Assembly: GCF_019396325.1 (NCBI RefSeq)
Contig: NZ_JAHKRO010000007.1
Span: 1-64,000, forward strand
Length of the DNA: 64,000 nucleotides
Direction: 5' to 3'
Origin: Nonomuraea ceibae
GTDB taxonomy: Bacteria; Actinomycetota; Actinomycetes; Streptosporangiales; Streptosporangiaceae
Shown here: in pieces, positions 25,003 to 33,814 of the stretch
How positions within the stretch are numbered: position 1 is the first letter of the stretch
Layout of the letters: every line of letters begins with the position of its first letter
The notes under the pieces: model-generated
Seen by the model: only the letters and a program-made list of their open reading frames with translations
Told to the model about the DNA's origin: nothing
The model's database searches: none
Position numbers and translations under genes: made by a program

Positions 25003-25932
25003 GTGGCGATACAGGGCGTGCGCATTCTGGTGTGGGTGATGGTGGCGCCGTTCGCGGTGTGGGCCGCGGTGCGGGTGTCGGGGTTCGAGCCGGACTGGCC
25101 GTGGGTGCCGCTGGTGGCGTTCACCCCGTACGCGGCGGTGGTGGCGGCGGCGGGGCTGGTGCTGGCGGCGCTGGCGAGGCGGCGGGCCGCCGCGGTGGTG
25201 GCGCTGGCGGCCACGGTGGCGCTGGGCGGCGCGGTGGCGCCGCGCGCGTTCGCCGACAGCGAGGCGGCCTCGGGCGGGCCGGCGCTGCGGGTGCTGGCGG
25301 CCAACCTGATGTTCGGCCTGGCGGACGCGGCGGACCTGGAGGCGCTGGTGACGCGGGTGCGCCCGGACGTGCTGACGTTGCAGGAGCTGACGCCGGACGC
25401 GCTGGAGCGCATCGATCCGCGCCTGCGGCGGGCGCTGCCGTACGCGGTGACGAGCCCCAAGCGTGGGGCGGGCGGTTCGGCCGTGTACGCGCGGCATCCG
25501 CTGACGGCGGGGCCGCTGCTGGAGTTCGGCGGGTTCCGGCAGGCGGGCGCGGTGCTGACGGCGCCGGGCGGGACGCGGGTGGAGATCGTGTCGGTGCACC
25601 CGTGCGCGCCACGCCGCTACGGGCGGCAGCCGTGCTGGCGGGCGGGGCTGGAGGCGCTGCCCCGCGCGGGCGGGCCGCTGCGGGTGCTGGCGGGCGACTT
25701 CAACGCCACGCTCGACCATCTGCCGATGCGTGACCTGCTCGCCTCCGGCTACCGGGACGCGGCGGACGTGACGGGGCACGGGCTGACGGCCACCTGGCCG
25801 CAGAGCCGGCTGCCCGGCGTGGCCATCGACCACGTGCTGGCCGACGCCCGCATGGGGGTGCGCGAGTTCGGCGTGCACGGGCTGAAGGGCACCGACCACC
25901 GGCCGGTGTTCGCGGTGGTCACGCTGCCGTGA
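25003..25932 (+). CDS. Membrane-anchored endonuclease/exonuclease/phosphatase-family protein
   Basis: 309 residues from the GTG at 25003, preceded by AGGGG; an ATG at 24973 is in frame but would nearly abut the divergent gene. Three N-terminal hydrophobic segments (about 5-85) are followed by an EEP domain: VLAANLMFG, TLQELTPD (metal Glu), SVHPCAP, AGDFNATLDH (Asp/Asn), DHVLAD and TDHRPVFAVV (Asp/His). The active site should face outside. Such proteins hydrolyse phosphodiesters of nucleic acids, phospholipids or inositol phosphates; the substrate is unknown. Confidence 0.85.
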   Translation: MAIQGVRILVWVMVAPFAVWAAVRVSGFEPDWPWVPLVAFTPYAAVVAAAGLVLAALARRRAAAVVALAATVALGGAVAPRAFADSEAASGGPALRVLAANLMFGLADAADLEALVTRVRPDVLTLQELTPDALERIDPRLRRALPYAVTSPKRGAGGSAVYARHPLTAGPLLEFGGFRQAGAVLTAPGGTRVEIVSVHPCAPRRYGRQPCWRAGLEALPRAGGPLRVLAGDFNATLDHLPMRDLLASGYRDAADVTGHGLTATWPQSRLPGVAIDHVLADARMGVREFGVHGLKGTDHRPVFAVVTLP

Positions 25933-25935
25933 GGG

Positions 25936-26499
25936 TCAGCAGCCGGCCAGGCGGACGTCGCTGAAGCGGACGGCGAAGCCCTGGCCCGCGGGCGCGGCGG
26001 CCATGGCCCCGGCGAGCGCGGGGGCGTCGGGCGGGAAGTAGGCCAGGCGGAGCAGGTGCTGCGGCGCCTCGTCGCCGAGCCCGTAGCGGACGGTCACGGC
26101 GTCGCCCTGGCGCTCCAGGTCGATCGTGACCTGGTCCGCCGGGGCGTCGAGCGGCAGCACGGACCAGTCGGAGCGCTCGCGGGTGACGACGGTGCTCAGG
26201 TGGTGGTGGCCGTCGACGTACTCGACGCCGGCCTTGATCCAGGTGCTCTCGTCGATGCGGAGCAGCGCGCCCGCCTGGTCGTACTGGTCGGCGTAGTCGC
26301 CGCTGAAGGTCACCGTGAGCCGCAGGTCGCCCCGGACCTGGCGGCCGAACTGGTGCGCGGTGTCGAAGGTGTAGCCGTAGTGGGTGCGCCGCCACAGGTC
26401 GGTGCCCGCATCGCAGAACAGGCTGAGGCCGTCGTCCGCCGTCCACTGGCGGGGCGGGTTCGTCCATTGCCAGCCGGTCGCGCCGAAGGCCATGATCAT
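25936..26499 (-). CDS. DUF1349-family protein (concanavalin-like fold)
   Basis: 187 residues from the ATG at 26499, preferred because AGGA lies eight bases upstream; ATGs at 26526 and 26508 are in frame. The pattern of WTADDGLSLFCDAGTDLWRRTHYG, GDYADQYDQAGALLRID, TWIKAGVEYVDG and DWSVLPL matches DUF1349 (ROE1-like), a beta-sandwich family with no established activity. Convergent with the exonuclease gene. Confidence 0.85.
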   Translation of the reverse strand: MIMAFGATGWQWTNPPRQWTADDGLSLFCDAGTDLWRRTHYGYTFDTAHQFGRQVRGDLRLTVTFSGDYADQYDQAGALLRIDESTWIKAGVEYVDGHHHLSTVVTRERSDWSVLPLDAPADQVTIDLERQGDAVTVRYGLGDEAPQHLLRLAYFPPDAPALAGAMAAAPAGQGFAVRFSDVRLAGC

Positions 26500-26601
26500 G
26501 GCTTTCATCCTGCCATGATCGGTCATGCCGTGTAAGGAGCGTTCCTCAGGATGAGATGCCGCGTGAGTCCCCGGCCCGGCGCGGAACGTAAACTTGGCCC
26601 C

Positions 26602-26922
26602 GTGGTAGAGCCCAAGTTCGAGATTCAGATGCTGCACGACCGGGTCATGGTCCGGCTGGAGCAGGAGTCCCAGGAGCGCCGCAGCGGCTCCGGCATCGTC
26701 ATCCCCGCGACGGTCAAGCTGGCCAACCGGCTGGCGTGGGGCGAGGTCTGCGGCGTCGGCTCGAACGTGCGCTCGGTCAAGGTCGGCGACAAGGTGCTGC
26801 TCAACCCGGAGGACCAGTTCGAGGTGGAGCTGCACGCCCAGGTCTACCTGGTCATGCGCGAGCGCGACCTGCACGCGGTGGCCACCCAGGAGACCGACCA
26901 CGGCACCGGCCTCTATCTCTGA
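26602..26922 (+). CDS. Stand-alone GroES-like (Cpn10-fold) protein
   Basis: 106 residues from the GTG at 26602. The order LHDRVMVRLEQESQERRSGSGIVIP, then WGEVCGVGSNVRSVKVGDKVLLNPED, is that of the Cpn10/GroES barrel with its mobile loop. No groEL follows, and it differs from classic GroES (about 95-100 residues) at the C-terminus. Actinobacteria often carry such an extra GroES-family gene; whether it works with GroEL is unknown. Confidence 0.8.
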   Translation: MVEPKFEIQMLHDRVMVRLEQESQERRSGSGIVIPATVKLANRLAWGEVCGVGSNVRSVKVGDKVLLNPEDQFEVELHAQVYLVMRERDLHAVATQETDHGTGLYL

Positions 26923-27839
26923 GGCCCGGGCGCCGCCCGGGTGAAGGACAGCCACAGGTCGGAGCCCCACGTCCTGGTGGGGACGGCGGCGAGCACCCGG
27001 CTCACCCTCCCGTCGAGTCCGACCACGGCCAGCCTGTAGGCGCCGCGGTGCGCCATGACGGCGATCAGGTGGCTCTCGTCCCACCAGCCGAACACCGCCT
27101 CCGGCTCGACGGGCACGCGGCGGGCGACGCGCCCGGTCGCGGTGTCGGCCAGGCACACCTGCCCGGCGAACCGCGACGGGCACCACAGCGCCATCCGGTC
27201 GCCCGACGGCGAGAACGAGTCCTCCGGCCCGGTGGGCAGCCCGGCGCCGGGCAGGGTCCGCACCACCTTCCCGTCGGACGCGCGGTGCACGCGCAGGCCC
27301 GTGCCGTGCCGGGTGACCAGGTTGCCGCCGGGCGTCCACCAGAATCCGGCCTCGGCGCCCAGCCCGGCGACCGTGACGGTGCGGGCGCTGCCCGCCGCCA
27401 CGTCCACGACGGTGAACCCGGCCGGGCGCCACCGCCCGCCGCTCTTCTTCTCGACGGTGAGCGCCACGCGCCGGCTGTCACGGCTCCAGGAGACGTACGA
27501 CGCGGTGAGGGGCTTCTTGACGGTGCGGACCCGCCTCGTCTTGCCCGTGGCCCGGTCGGTGAGGAGCAGGCTGTCGTGCCCGGCCCGGTAGGCGCGCGGC
27601 ACGCCGGCGACGGTGCGGCCGTCGGGCGAGAACGCCGCCTCCGACAGGGCCCGCTGCCGGGCGAACCGGTCGCCGGTGCGCAGGTAGGCGCCCTTGGTGC
27701 CGAGCCCGTAGGCGGTGAGGCGCACCGGATCGCCGGAGCGCTCCTGATAGGTCATGCCCGTGCCCGGCAGGGAGAGGTCCGCCTGGACGGCCGGGGCGGT
27801 CACGACCAGCGACAGCGCGAGAGCGATGTGGGCGATCAC
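26913..27839 (-). CDS. Secreted beta-propeller-like (TolB/WD40-like) protein
   Basis: 308 residues with a signal peptide at the N-terminus (IAHIALALSLVVTAPAVQA) and at least four repeats of a FSPDGRTVAG-type blade motif (SWSRDSRRVAL, TPGGNLVT, FSPSGDRMAL). This indicates a six- or seven-bladed propeller exported from the cell. No catalytic motif seen. Ends ten bases inside the convergent GroES-like gene. Confidence 0.7.
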   Translation of the reverse strand: MIAHIALALSLVVTAPAVQADLSLPGTGMTYQERSGDPVRLTAYGLGTKGAYLRTGDRFARQRALSEAAFSPDGRTVAGVPRAYRAGHDSLLLTDRATGKTRRVRTVKKPLTASYVSWSRDSRRVALTVEKKSGGRWRPAGFTVVDVAAGSARTVTVAGLGAEAGFWWTPGGNLVTRHGTGLRVHRASDGKVVRTLPGAGLPTGPEDSFSPSGDRMALWCPSRFAGQVCLADTATGRVARRVPVEPEAVFGWWDESHLIAVMAHRGAYRLAVVGLDGRVSRVLAAVPTRTWGSDLWLSFTRAAPGPQR

Positions 27840-27893
27840 GCCCGAAGAATAGACACCGGGCGGCGCGATCCGGCGGACCGATAGCGAAGCGGT

Positions 27894-28355
27894 CTAGCGC
27901 AGGACGTATTGCCGGGCGAGCTGGACGACGTCGACGCCGATGGTGCGCAGGCCCAGGTAGACGATCGCGGTGGCGGCGATCACGGTGACGAGCGCGACGA
28001 GGATCTTGACGGTCCAGCCCTGCCGCTTGTACCACTCGGTCCAGGCGTGCAGCGTGCGCTTGCCGAACTCCAGCACCTTGTGCGCCCAGTGGAACTCGGT
28101 GGCCAGCACGGCGAGCCCGGCGAACACCACGAGCCAGCCCGGCCCGGGGAAGGGCACCATGACCAGGCCCCCGCCGACCATGAGCACGCCGATGACGCCG
28201 ACCACGATCTTGAGGGTGAGCGCTCCCGCGGGGGTCGAGCGGACCCGGTCACGCCAGCCCCGGATGCCGGACCGGTGTGCGGGCATGCTCGACCGGCGCG
28301 CCGCCTCGCCCTTGACGATGTCGGCGTCACCCGTTTCGGAATTCTGCGTCGGCAC
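27894..28355 (-). CDS. TIGR02611-like PGPGW membrane protein
   Basis: 153 residues from the GTG at 28355, preferred because GGGGGGACC precedes it; an ATG at 28445 is possible. Three hydrophobic stretches: ALTLKIVVGVIGVLMVGGG, the PFPGPGWLVVFAGLAVLATE segment with the PGPGW motif that names the family, and ILVALVTVIAATAIVYLG. The conserved EFHWAHK lies between the last two. Function unknown. Confidence 0.8.
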   Translation of the reverse strand: MPTQNSETGDADIVKGEAARRSSMPAHRSGIRGWRDRVRSTPAGALTLKIVVGVIGVLMVGGGLVMVPFPGPGWLVVFAGLAVLATEFHWAHKVLEFGKRTLHAWTEWYKRQGWTVKILVALVTVIAATAIVYLGLRTIGVDVVQLARQYVLR

Positions 28356-28490
28356 GGTCCCCCCGGACTGGTCGGTGTCGTTCCCAGGATAGGGCCCGGC
28401 GTCCGGCCGGGTGTGCCCGAACCCGGAGAACGCAGCAGACGCCACCTAAACGCGATACACAGTAAAATTTCCCGCTTGATCAGGCAACTC

Positions 28491-28504
28491 CCGACAATCG
28501 TCGG
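28491..28504. promoter_or_regulatory. Short dyad upstream of the phosphotriesterase homologue
   Basis: CCGACAATCGTCGG is a perfect 5-bp inverted repeat with a 4-base spacer, 12 bases upstream of the ATG at 28517. It could be an operator or a small 5' hairpin. Confidence 0.3.
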
Positions 28505-28516
28505 ATATCGTCTGGT

Positions 28517-29425
28517 ATGCCCGAGGTCATGCTACGCACCGTCACCGGCCCCATCCGCGCGGCCGCCGTCACGGGTGCCATTCTCCCCCACGAGCACCTG
28601 CGCACCGACATGCGCTGGGCGGTGGGCATCGACTCCGACCCGCAGCGCTGGCTCGACGAGGAGCAGTCCGTCACCGCCGAGCTCCGCGAGCTGCGCCAGT
28701 CCGACGACCTCGGCCTGGTCGTGGACCTGACCTGCCTGGGCATGGGCCGCGACGCCGCCGGGCTCGCCCGCGTCGCGGCGGGCAGCCGGGTGCCCGTGAT
28801 CGCCGCCACCGGCCTGTTCGCCGAGCCGTTCGCACAGCCGGGCGAGCGGGACGTGGACGAGCTCACCGCCCTGCTCATGACCGACATCTCCGACGGCCTC
28901 GACGGCACCGGCGTCTTCCCCGGCGTGATCGGCGAGGTCGGCTGCTGGGGCGCCCGCCCGACGGCCGCCGAGGAGCGCAGCCTGACCGCCGCCGCCCGCG
29001 CGTCGCTGGCCTCCCGCCTGTCGGTGGCCACCTACGGACAGGACGGCCTGGGCATGCTGGAGATCCTGCTCACCCGCGGCCTGCCGGGCTCGCGCGTGGC
29101 CGTCGGCTACGCGGGCGCCGACCCGGCCGTGGCCCGCAAGATCGCCGAGACCGGCGCGTACGTGAGCCTCGGCGCGCTCGGCCTGGGCGCCGAGCAGGCG
29201 GCCAGGATCGCGCTCGGCCTCATCGAGGAGGGCCACGCCGGCCGCCTGCTCCTCAGCACCGGCGTGAACCGGGTGGCGCAGCTGCGCCGCTACGACGGCC
29301 CCGGCTACCGCACGCTGTTCGGCACGCTGCTGCCCGCGCTGCGCGAGGCCGGGGTGGACGACGGCACGCTGCGCGGCATCACGCACGACAACCCGCTGCG
29401 CTGGCTGACCGACGGCCTGAGCTGA
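28517..29425 (+). CDS. Phosphotriesterase-family protein with incomplete metal site
   Basis: 302 residues. The N-terminal HEH (25-27), the barrel strands LVVDLTCLGMGRDAAGL and VIGEVGCWG, and the C-terminal THDNPLRWL place it in the phosphotriesterase-like amidohydrolases. However, the third strand onward departs from the consensus: the VHT-type His reads ATYGQ, the GHxD-type His reads VGYAGAD, and the SxD near the C-terminus reads STGVNR. That removes at least three of the usual metal ligands. It may be a pseudoenzyme or use a different site. Transcribed alone. Confidence 0.8.
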   Translation: MPEVMLRTVTGPIRAAAVTGAILPHEHLRTDMRWAVGIDSDPQRWLDEEQSVTAELRELRQSDDLGLVVDLTCLGMGRDAAGLARVAAGSRVPVIAATGLFAEPFAQPGERDVDELTALLMTDISDGLDGTGVFPGVIGEVGCWGARPTAAEERSLTAAARASLASRLSVATYGQDGLGMLEILLTRGLPGSRVAVGYAGADPAVARKIAETGAYVSLGALGLGAEQAARIALGLIEEGHAGRLLLSTGVNRVAQLRRYDGPGYRTLFGTLLPALREAGVDDGTLRGITHDNPLRWLTDGLS

Positions 29426-29544
29426 CCGGCCGCGGGCCGGCGCGGCCCGCCCCCGTGCAGGCCGCCTCCCGGCGCCGGACGCGCCGCGCCCGGGCCGCCG
29501 CGACTGGCTAGGATCGTGGCGACACGAGCCTGGCCGGGTGGGGG

Positions 29545-30426
29545 ATGGTGACGCGGAGACACGAGCACGGCCGTGCGCGCCGGGCGCGCGCGGCGCTGTC
29601 CCGGCTGGGCCGGCTCGGCGATGTCCCGGTCGTCGTCATGCTGGCGTGGGCCGGCTGGCTGGCGGTCCCGTGGTCGTTCACCGGCCTCGCGCAGGCGCGC
29701 GCCGCCGCCGCTGCCGCCGCCACCCCTCCCCCGCCGCCCGCCTTCCATGACGTGCGGCACGCGGCCTCCCCGCCGCCCGCCGATCAGCGCGTACGCGACG
29801 CCGCGCCCCCGCTGGAGGTCGCGCCGGCGGCACGGCTGCGCGCGGAGCTGGCCGGGGAGGTGCACGACGCGGCCGGCCACGGGCTGGCGGCGATCGCCAT
29901 GCAGGCCGGGGTCGCGCTGGTGTCGCTCGACGACGACCCCGAGCAGGCCCGCCGGTCGCTGGAGGCGATCCGCGAGACCAGCACGCGCACGCTCGCCGGG
30001 CTCAGGGCCGCCCTCGACCGCATCGACGGCGGCCCGGCTCCCGGCGCGCGGGCCGACGACCTGACGGGGCTGATCGCCGGGGTGCGCGCCGCCGGGCTGC
30101 CGGTCGACGTGGAGCTCGCCGATCCGGGCGTCCCGGCCCATCTGCGGGGCGCCGTCTACGGGGTGGTGCGCGAGTCGCTGACCAACGTGCTGCGGCACGC
30201 GGGCCCGACCAGGGCGCTGGTGCGGGTGGCCGCCGACCCGTGCGCGTACGTGCTGGAGGTGGCCGACCGGGGCGTGGGCTGGACGGGCGCGGCCGAGGGC
30301 CGGGGGCTCGCCGGGATGCGCGCCCGGGTGGCCGACGCGGGCGGCCGGTTCACCGCGGGCCCGCGCGAGGGCGGCGGCTTCCGCGTCGTGGCCCGCTTCC
30401 CCCGCGAACAGGCGCCGGCGGCGTGA
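29545..30426 (+). CDS. Sensor histidine kinase, HisKA_3 family
   Basis: 293 residues. One hydrophobic segment near 28-47, then a proline-rich linker, a HisKA_3 dimerisation domain with phosphoacceptor His107 in GEVHDAAGHGLAAIA, and an HATPase with N-box VVRESLTNVLRHAG and G-box GRGLAGMRAR. Short for the family: the usual four to six N-terminal spans are absent. Its TGA overlaps the GTG of the regulator gene (GTGA), making an operon whose regulator is frameshifted. Confidence 0.85.
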   Translation: MVTRRHEHGRARRARAALSRLGRLGDVPVVVMLAWAGWLAVPWSFTGLAQARAAAAAAATPPPPPAFHDVRHAASPPPADQRVRDAAPPLEVAPAARLRAELAGEVHDAAGHGLAAIAMQAGVALVSLDDDPEQARRSLEAIRETSTRTLAGLRAALDRIDGGPAPGARADDLTGLIAGVRAAGLPVDVELADPGVPAHLRGAVYGVVRESLTNVLRHAGPTRALVRVAADPCAYVLEVADRGVGWTGAAEGRGLAGMRARVADAGGRFTAGPREGGGFRVVARFPREQAPAA

Positions 30427-31074
30427 TCCGGGTCGCGGTGGCCGACGACCAGGCCGTGGTGCGGATGGGGCTGCGCGCGCTGGTGCAGCGCGAGCCCGAC
30501 CTGGAGTTCGCCGGCGAGGCGCCCGACGGCGCGGCGGCGCTGGCGCTGCTGCGGCGCGAGCGCCCCGACGTGCTGCTGCTCGACATCCGGATGCCCGGCA
30601 TGGACGGCCTCGACACGCTGCGCGCGATCGCCGCCGACGCCGGGCTGGCCGCGACCAGGGTCGTGGTGGTGACGACGTTCGCCGAGGACGCGTACGTGTT
30701 CCAGGCGCTTCAGGCGGGCGCGAGCGGGTTCGTGCTGAAGGACGGCGCACCGGAGGAGCTGGTCAACGCGGTGCGCGTGGTGGCGGCGGGGCGAGGCGCT
30801 GCTGTCCCCGGCGATCACCAGGAAGGTCATCGGCCTGTTCGGCCGGCCCGGCGCGGCCCCGGTGGAGGGCCTGGCGACGCTGACGCCGAGGGAGCGGGAG
30901 CTGGTGGCCTGGGTGGCGACCGGCATGTCCAACGAGGAGATCGCCGGCGAGCTGGTGATCAGCCCCGACACGGTCCGCACGCACGTCAGCCGGGCCATGG
31001 TCAAGCTGCGCGCCCGCGACCGGGCGCAGCTCGTGGTGTTCGCGATGCGGGCCGGGCTGACGCCGCCTACCTGA
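30423..31074 (+). pseudogene. NarL/FixJ-type response regulator broken by a +1 frameshift
   Basis: From the GTG at 30423 a normal receiver domain is read (IRVAVADDQ, Asp in LLDIRMPGMDG, Lys in VLKDGAPEEL) as far as VVAAG. There an extra base, best placed at about 30792 in GGGGCGAGG, shifts the frame. Removing it restores EALLSPAITRKVIGLFG and then a complete LuxR-type HTH (LTPRERELVAWVATGMSNEEIAGELVI is in this frame, ending at 31074). As given, the product lacks its DNA-binding domain. Either a recent mutation or a sequencing error; the rest is fully conserved, which favours error or very recent loss. Confidence 0.85.
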
Positions 31075-32356
31075 GGAACCCCTCGTAGGCGCGCTGCTGC
31101 ACCTGGGCCTCGACCTGTTTGACGGTTTCGAGGCCGACGCTGACCATGATGAGCACGCTGGTGCCGCCGAACGGGAAGTTCTGCTGGGTGGAGGGGTCGC
31201 GCAGGATCGCGAACGCCACCAGCGGCACCAGGGCCAGCACCGCCAGGTAGGCGGCCCCGGGCGCGGTCAGCCGGGTCAGCACGTGAGCCAGGTATTCGGC
31301 GGTGGCCCGGCCCGGCCGCACCCCCGGGACGAATCCCCCGTACTTCCTGATGTTGTCGGCCACCTCGACGGGATTGAACGTGATGGACACGTAGAAGTAG
31401 GCGAATCCCACGACGAGCAGCACGTACACGCTCATGTAGAGCGGGCTGTCGCCCGTGGCGAGGTGGCGGGAGACCCACGCGCCGGCCTCCGGGCCGAGCA
31501 TCGGCGCGGCGAGGGCGGGCAGGTAGAGCAGCGCCGAGGCGAAGATCACCGGCACGATCCCGGCCTGGTTGACCTTGAGCGGGATGTAGGTGCTGGTCCC
31601 GCCGTACAGCCGCCGGCCCACCAGCCGCCTGGCGTACTGCACCGGCACCCGCCGCTGCGCCTGCTCGACGAACACCACGGCCGCCACCACGAACGCCCCC
31701 GACACCATGATCACCGTGAACGCGACGGGGCTCACCAGGAGCATCGTGGACATGTAGCCGGGGAACACGGCCACGACCTGCGTGAACATCAGCAGCGACA
31801 TGCCGTTGCCGATCCCCCGGGCGGTGATCAGCTCGCCGATCCACATGACCACGCACGTCCCGGCGACCATCGTGACGACGAGCACGGCCACGGCGAGCAG
31901 CCCGTCGTCGCGCAGCAGCGGCCTGGCGCAGCCCGGCAGGAGCTGCCCGGAGCGCGCGAGGGCGACGACGGTGGTGGCGTTGAGCACGGCCAGCGCGACG
32001 GTCAGGTAGCGGGTGTACTGGGTGATCCGCGCCTGCCCGGACTGTCCCTCCTTGCGCAGCGCCTCCAGCCGGGGCACCACGACGGTGAGCAGCTGCATGA
32101 CGATGCTCGCGGTGATGTACGGCATCACGCCGAGCGCGAACACCGACAGCCGCAGCATCGCGCCCCCGCTGAGGAGCTGCACCATGTCGAACAGCCCGCC
32201 GCGCGCCGCCCCCGCACACTCCCGCACCGCCAGCACGTCCACGCCCGGCGTCGGCAGCACCTGCCCCAGCCGGAACAGGGCCAGCAGCCCCAGCGTGAAC
32301 AGCAGCTTCCCGCGCAGTTCCGGCATCCGGAACGCCCTGGTCAAGACCGTCAGCAT
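31067..32356 (-). CDS. secY: Preprotein translocase subunit SecY (outside the ribosomal operon)
   Basis: 429 residues, normal SecY length, with about ten spans and conserved blocks [48 protein letters not shown] and [15 protein letters not shown]. It is the pore subunit of the Sec translocon. In actinobacteria the main secY lies between rplO and adk; here there are no ribosomal genes on either side, so this is probably a second copy. The C-terminal [10 protein letters not shown] end is intact. It ends inside the end of the convergent regulator gene. Confidence 0.88.
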   Translation of the reverse strand: MLTVLTRAFRMPELRGKLLFTLGLLALFRLGQVLPTPGVDVLAVRECAGAARGGLFDMVQLLSGGAMLRLSVFALGVMPYITASIVMQLLTVVVPRLEALRKEGQSGQARITQYTRYLTVALAVLNATTVVALARSGQLLPGCARPLLRDDGLLAVAVLVVTMVAGTCVVMWIGELITARGIGNGMSLLMFTQVVAVFPGYMSTMLLVSPVAFTVIMVSGAFVVAAVVFVEQAQRRVPVQYARRLVGRRLYGGTSTYIPLKVNQAGIVPVIFASALLYLPALAAPMLGPEAGAWVSRHLATGDSPLYMSVYVLLVVGFAYFYVSITFNPVEVADNIRKYGGFVPGVRPGRATAEYLAHVLTRLTAPGAAYLAVLALVPLVAFAILRDPSTQQNFPFGGTSVLIMVSVGLETVKQVEAQVQQRAYEGFLR

Positions 32357-32442
32357 GGTTCCGAAGTCTGGCCGCGCGCCCCCGTCCCCGTCGTCCGCCC
32401 AGCCGCGGCTCCGGCGTACGCGGATCCGCGTACGCTGATCGC

Positions 32443-33027
32443 GTGCGGGCGACGGTGTGGGTGGTCAGCGGGCCGCCGGGAGCGGGCAAGTCCACGGTGG
32501 CGGCGGCGCTGCTCGCGCGCCTGTCCCCCGTCCCGGCCGTCCTGGACAAGGACACGGTGTACGGCGGGATCGTCGCGGAGCTCCTGCGCGCCCACGGCAG
32601 GCCGCACGGCGAGCGCGAGGGCCCCTGGTACGACGAGCACGTCAAGCACCACGAGTACGACGGCCTGACCAGGACCGCCGCGCACATCCGGGCGCACGGC
32701 TGCCCGGTGCTGCTCGACGGGCCGTTCACCGGGCAGGTGCACGACGCCGGACGGTGGGCGCGCTGGGTGGCCGAGCTGGGCGGCGAGCCGGTGCGGTTGC
32801 TGTGGGTGCGCTCCGACGGCCCGACGCTGCGCGCCCGACTGGCGGAGCGCGGGCTGGCGCGCGACGCGGGCAAGCTCGCCGCGTTCGACGCCTACCTGGC
32901 GCGCATCAGGGCCGGCGAGCCGCCGGTCGTGCCGCACGTCGAGATCGACAACCGGCCGGGCGCGCCCGCGCTGGACGCCCAGCTCACGGCGGCGGGGCTC
33001 CTGGACCCTTACGGGCCCACCCGGTAG
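32443..33027 (+). CDS. P-loop kinase-like ATPase
   Basis: 194 residues from the GTG at 32443. Walker A GPPGAGKS near residue 10, then [18 protein letters not shown] and LLWVRSD, which match small AAA_33/zeta-toxin-like kinases that phosphorylate a small molecule. No antitoxin-like partner is present. The acceptor is unknown. Its last codons overlap the convergent hydro-lyase gene by 19 bases. Confidence 0.75.
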   Translation: MRATVWVVSGPPGAGKSTVAAALLARLSPVPAVLDKDTVYGGIVAELLRAHGRPHGEREGPWYDEHVKHHEYDGLTRTAAHIRAHGCPVLLDGPFTGQVHDAGRWARWVAELGGEPVRLLWVRSDGPTLRARLAERGLARDAGKLAAFDAYLARIRAGEPPVVPHVEIDNRPGAPALDAQLTAAGLLDPYGPTR

Positions 33028-33791
33028 TCGTCGTCACGCACGTCCATGATCGCCATGTGACCGGGCAGGTGGCCGATGGCGAACTCGACGCCGCTCGCCA
33101 TAATCGCCGCCTGCGGCGTCACCCCGCACGCCCAGAACAGCGGCACCTCGCCCGGCCGCACCTCGGCCGGGTCGCCGAAGTCCGGCCAGCCCAGGTCGGC
33201 GATGCCGAGCTCGGCCGGGTCGCCCACGTGCACGGGCGCCCCGTGCACCATCGGGTAGCGTCCGCTCACCTCCACGGCCGTCGCCACCAGCGCCTCCGGC
33301 ACCGGCCGCATCGACACCACCAGCGGCCCCGACAGCGACCCCGACGGCTCGCACGGCCGGTTCGTGCGGTACATCGGCACGTTCGTCCCCTGCTCCAGGT
33401 GCCGCACCGGGACGCCCTCGGCCAGCAGGGCGCGTTCGAAGGTGAAGCTGCAGCCGATGAGGAACGGCACCAGGTCCGGCCGCCAGTCCTCGACCACCTG
33501 GTCCACGTCGGCGACCGGCCGCCCGTCGCGGTAGACCCGGTAGGCGGGCAGGTCGGTGCGCAGGTCGCCGCCGAACAGCCGGGTCCGCACCGAGCCCGGC
33601 TCGCCCACGTCCAGCACCGGGCACGCCCGCGCGTTGCGGTGCGCGAACAGCAGCAGCTCGTAGGCCAGCTCCTTCGGCACCGCGATCAGGTTCGCCTGCG
33701 TCCAGCCCCGGCACCAGCCCGCCGTCGGGGCCCGCTCGCCCGCGCGGAACCGCTCGCGTGCCCGCCCGGGAGTCAGGTCTGCGACATCCAC
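33009..33791 (-). CDS. Putative hydro-lyase, DUF1445 (D-glutamate cyclase-like)
   Basis: 260 residues. Conserved [24 protein letters not shown] and [13 protein letters not shown] segments are typical of DUF1445, whose members are annotated as hydro-lyases and related to the D-glutamate cyclase domain. The cysteines in GCSF and ACGVTP are conserved family positions. Divergent from a sodium/solute symporter gene with a very short gap, so the transporter may have supplied the substrate. Confidence 0.85.
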   Translation of the reverse strand: MDVADLTPGRARERFRAGERAPTAGWCRGWTQANLIAVPKELAYELLLFAHRNARACPVLDVGEPGSVRTRLFGGDLRTDLPAYRVYRDGRPVADVDQVVEDWRPDLVPFLIGCSFTFERALLAEGVPVRHLEQGTNVPMYRTNRPCEPSGSLSGPLVVSMRPVPEALVATAVEVSGRYPMVHGAPVHVGDPAELGIADLGWPDFGDPAEVRPGEVPLFWACGVTPQAAIMASGVEFAIGHLPGHMAIMDVRDDDYRVGP

Positions 33792-33814
33792 CCTTCGACA
33801 GTACGCGTGAAGTC

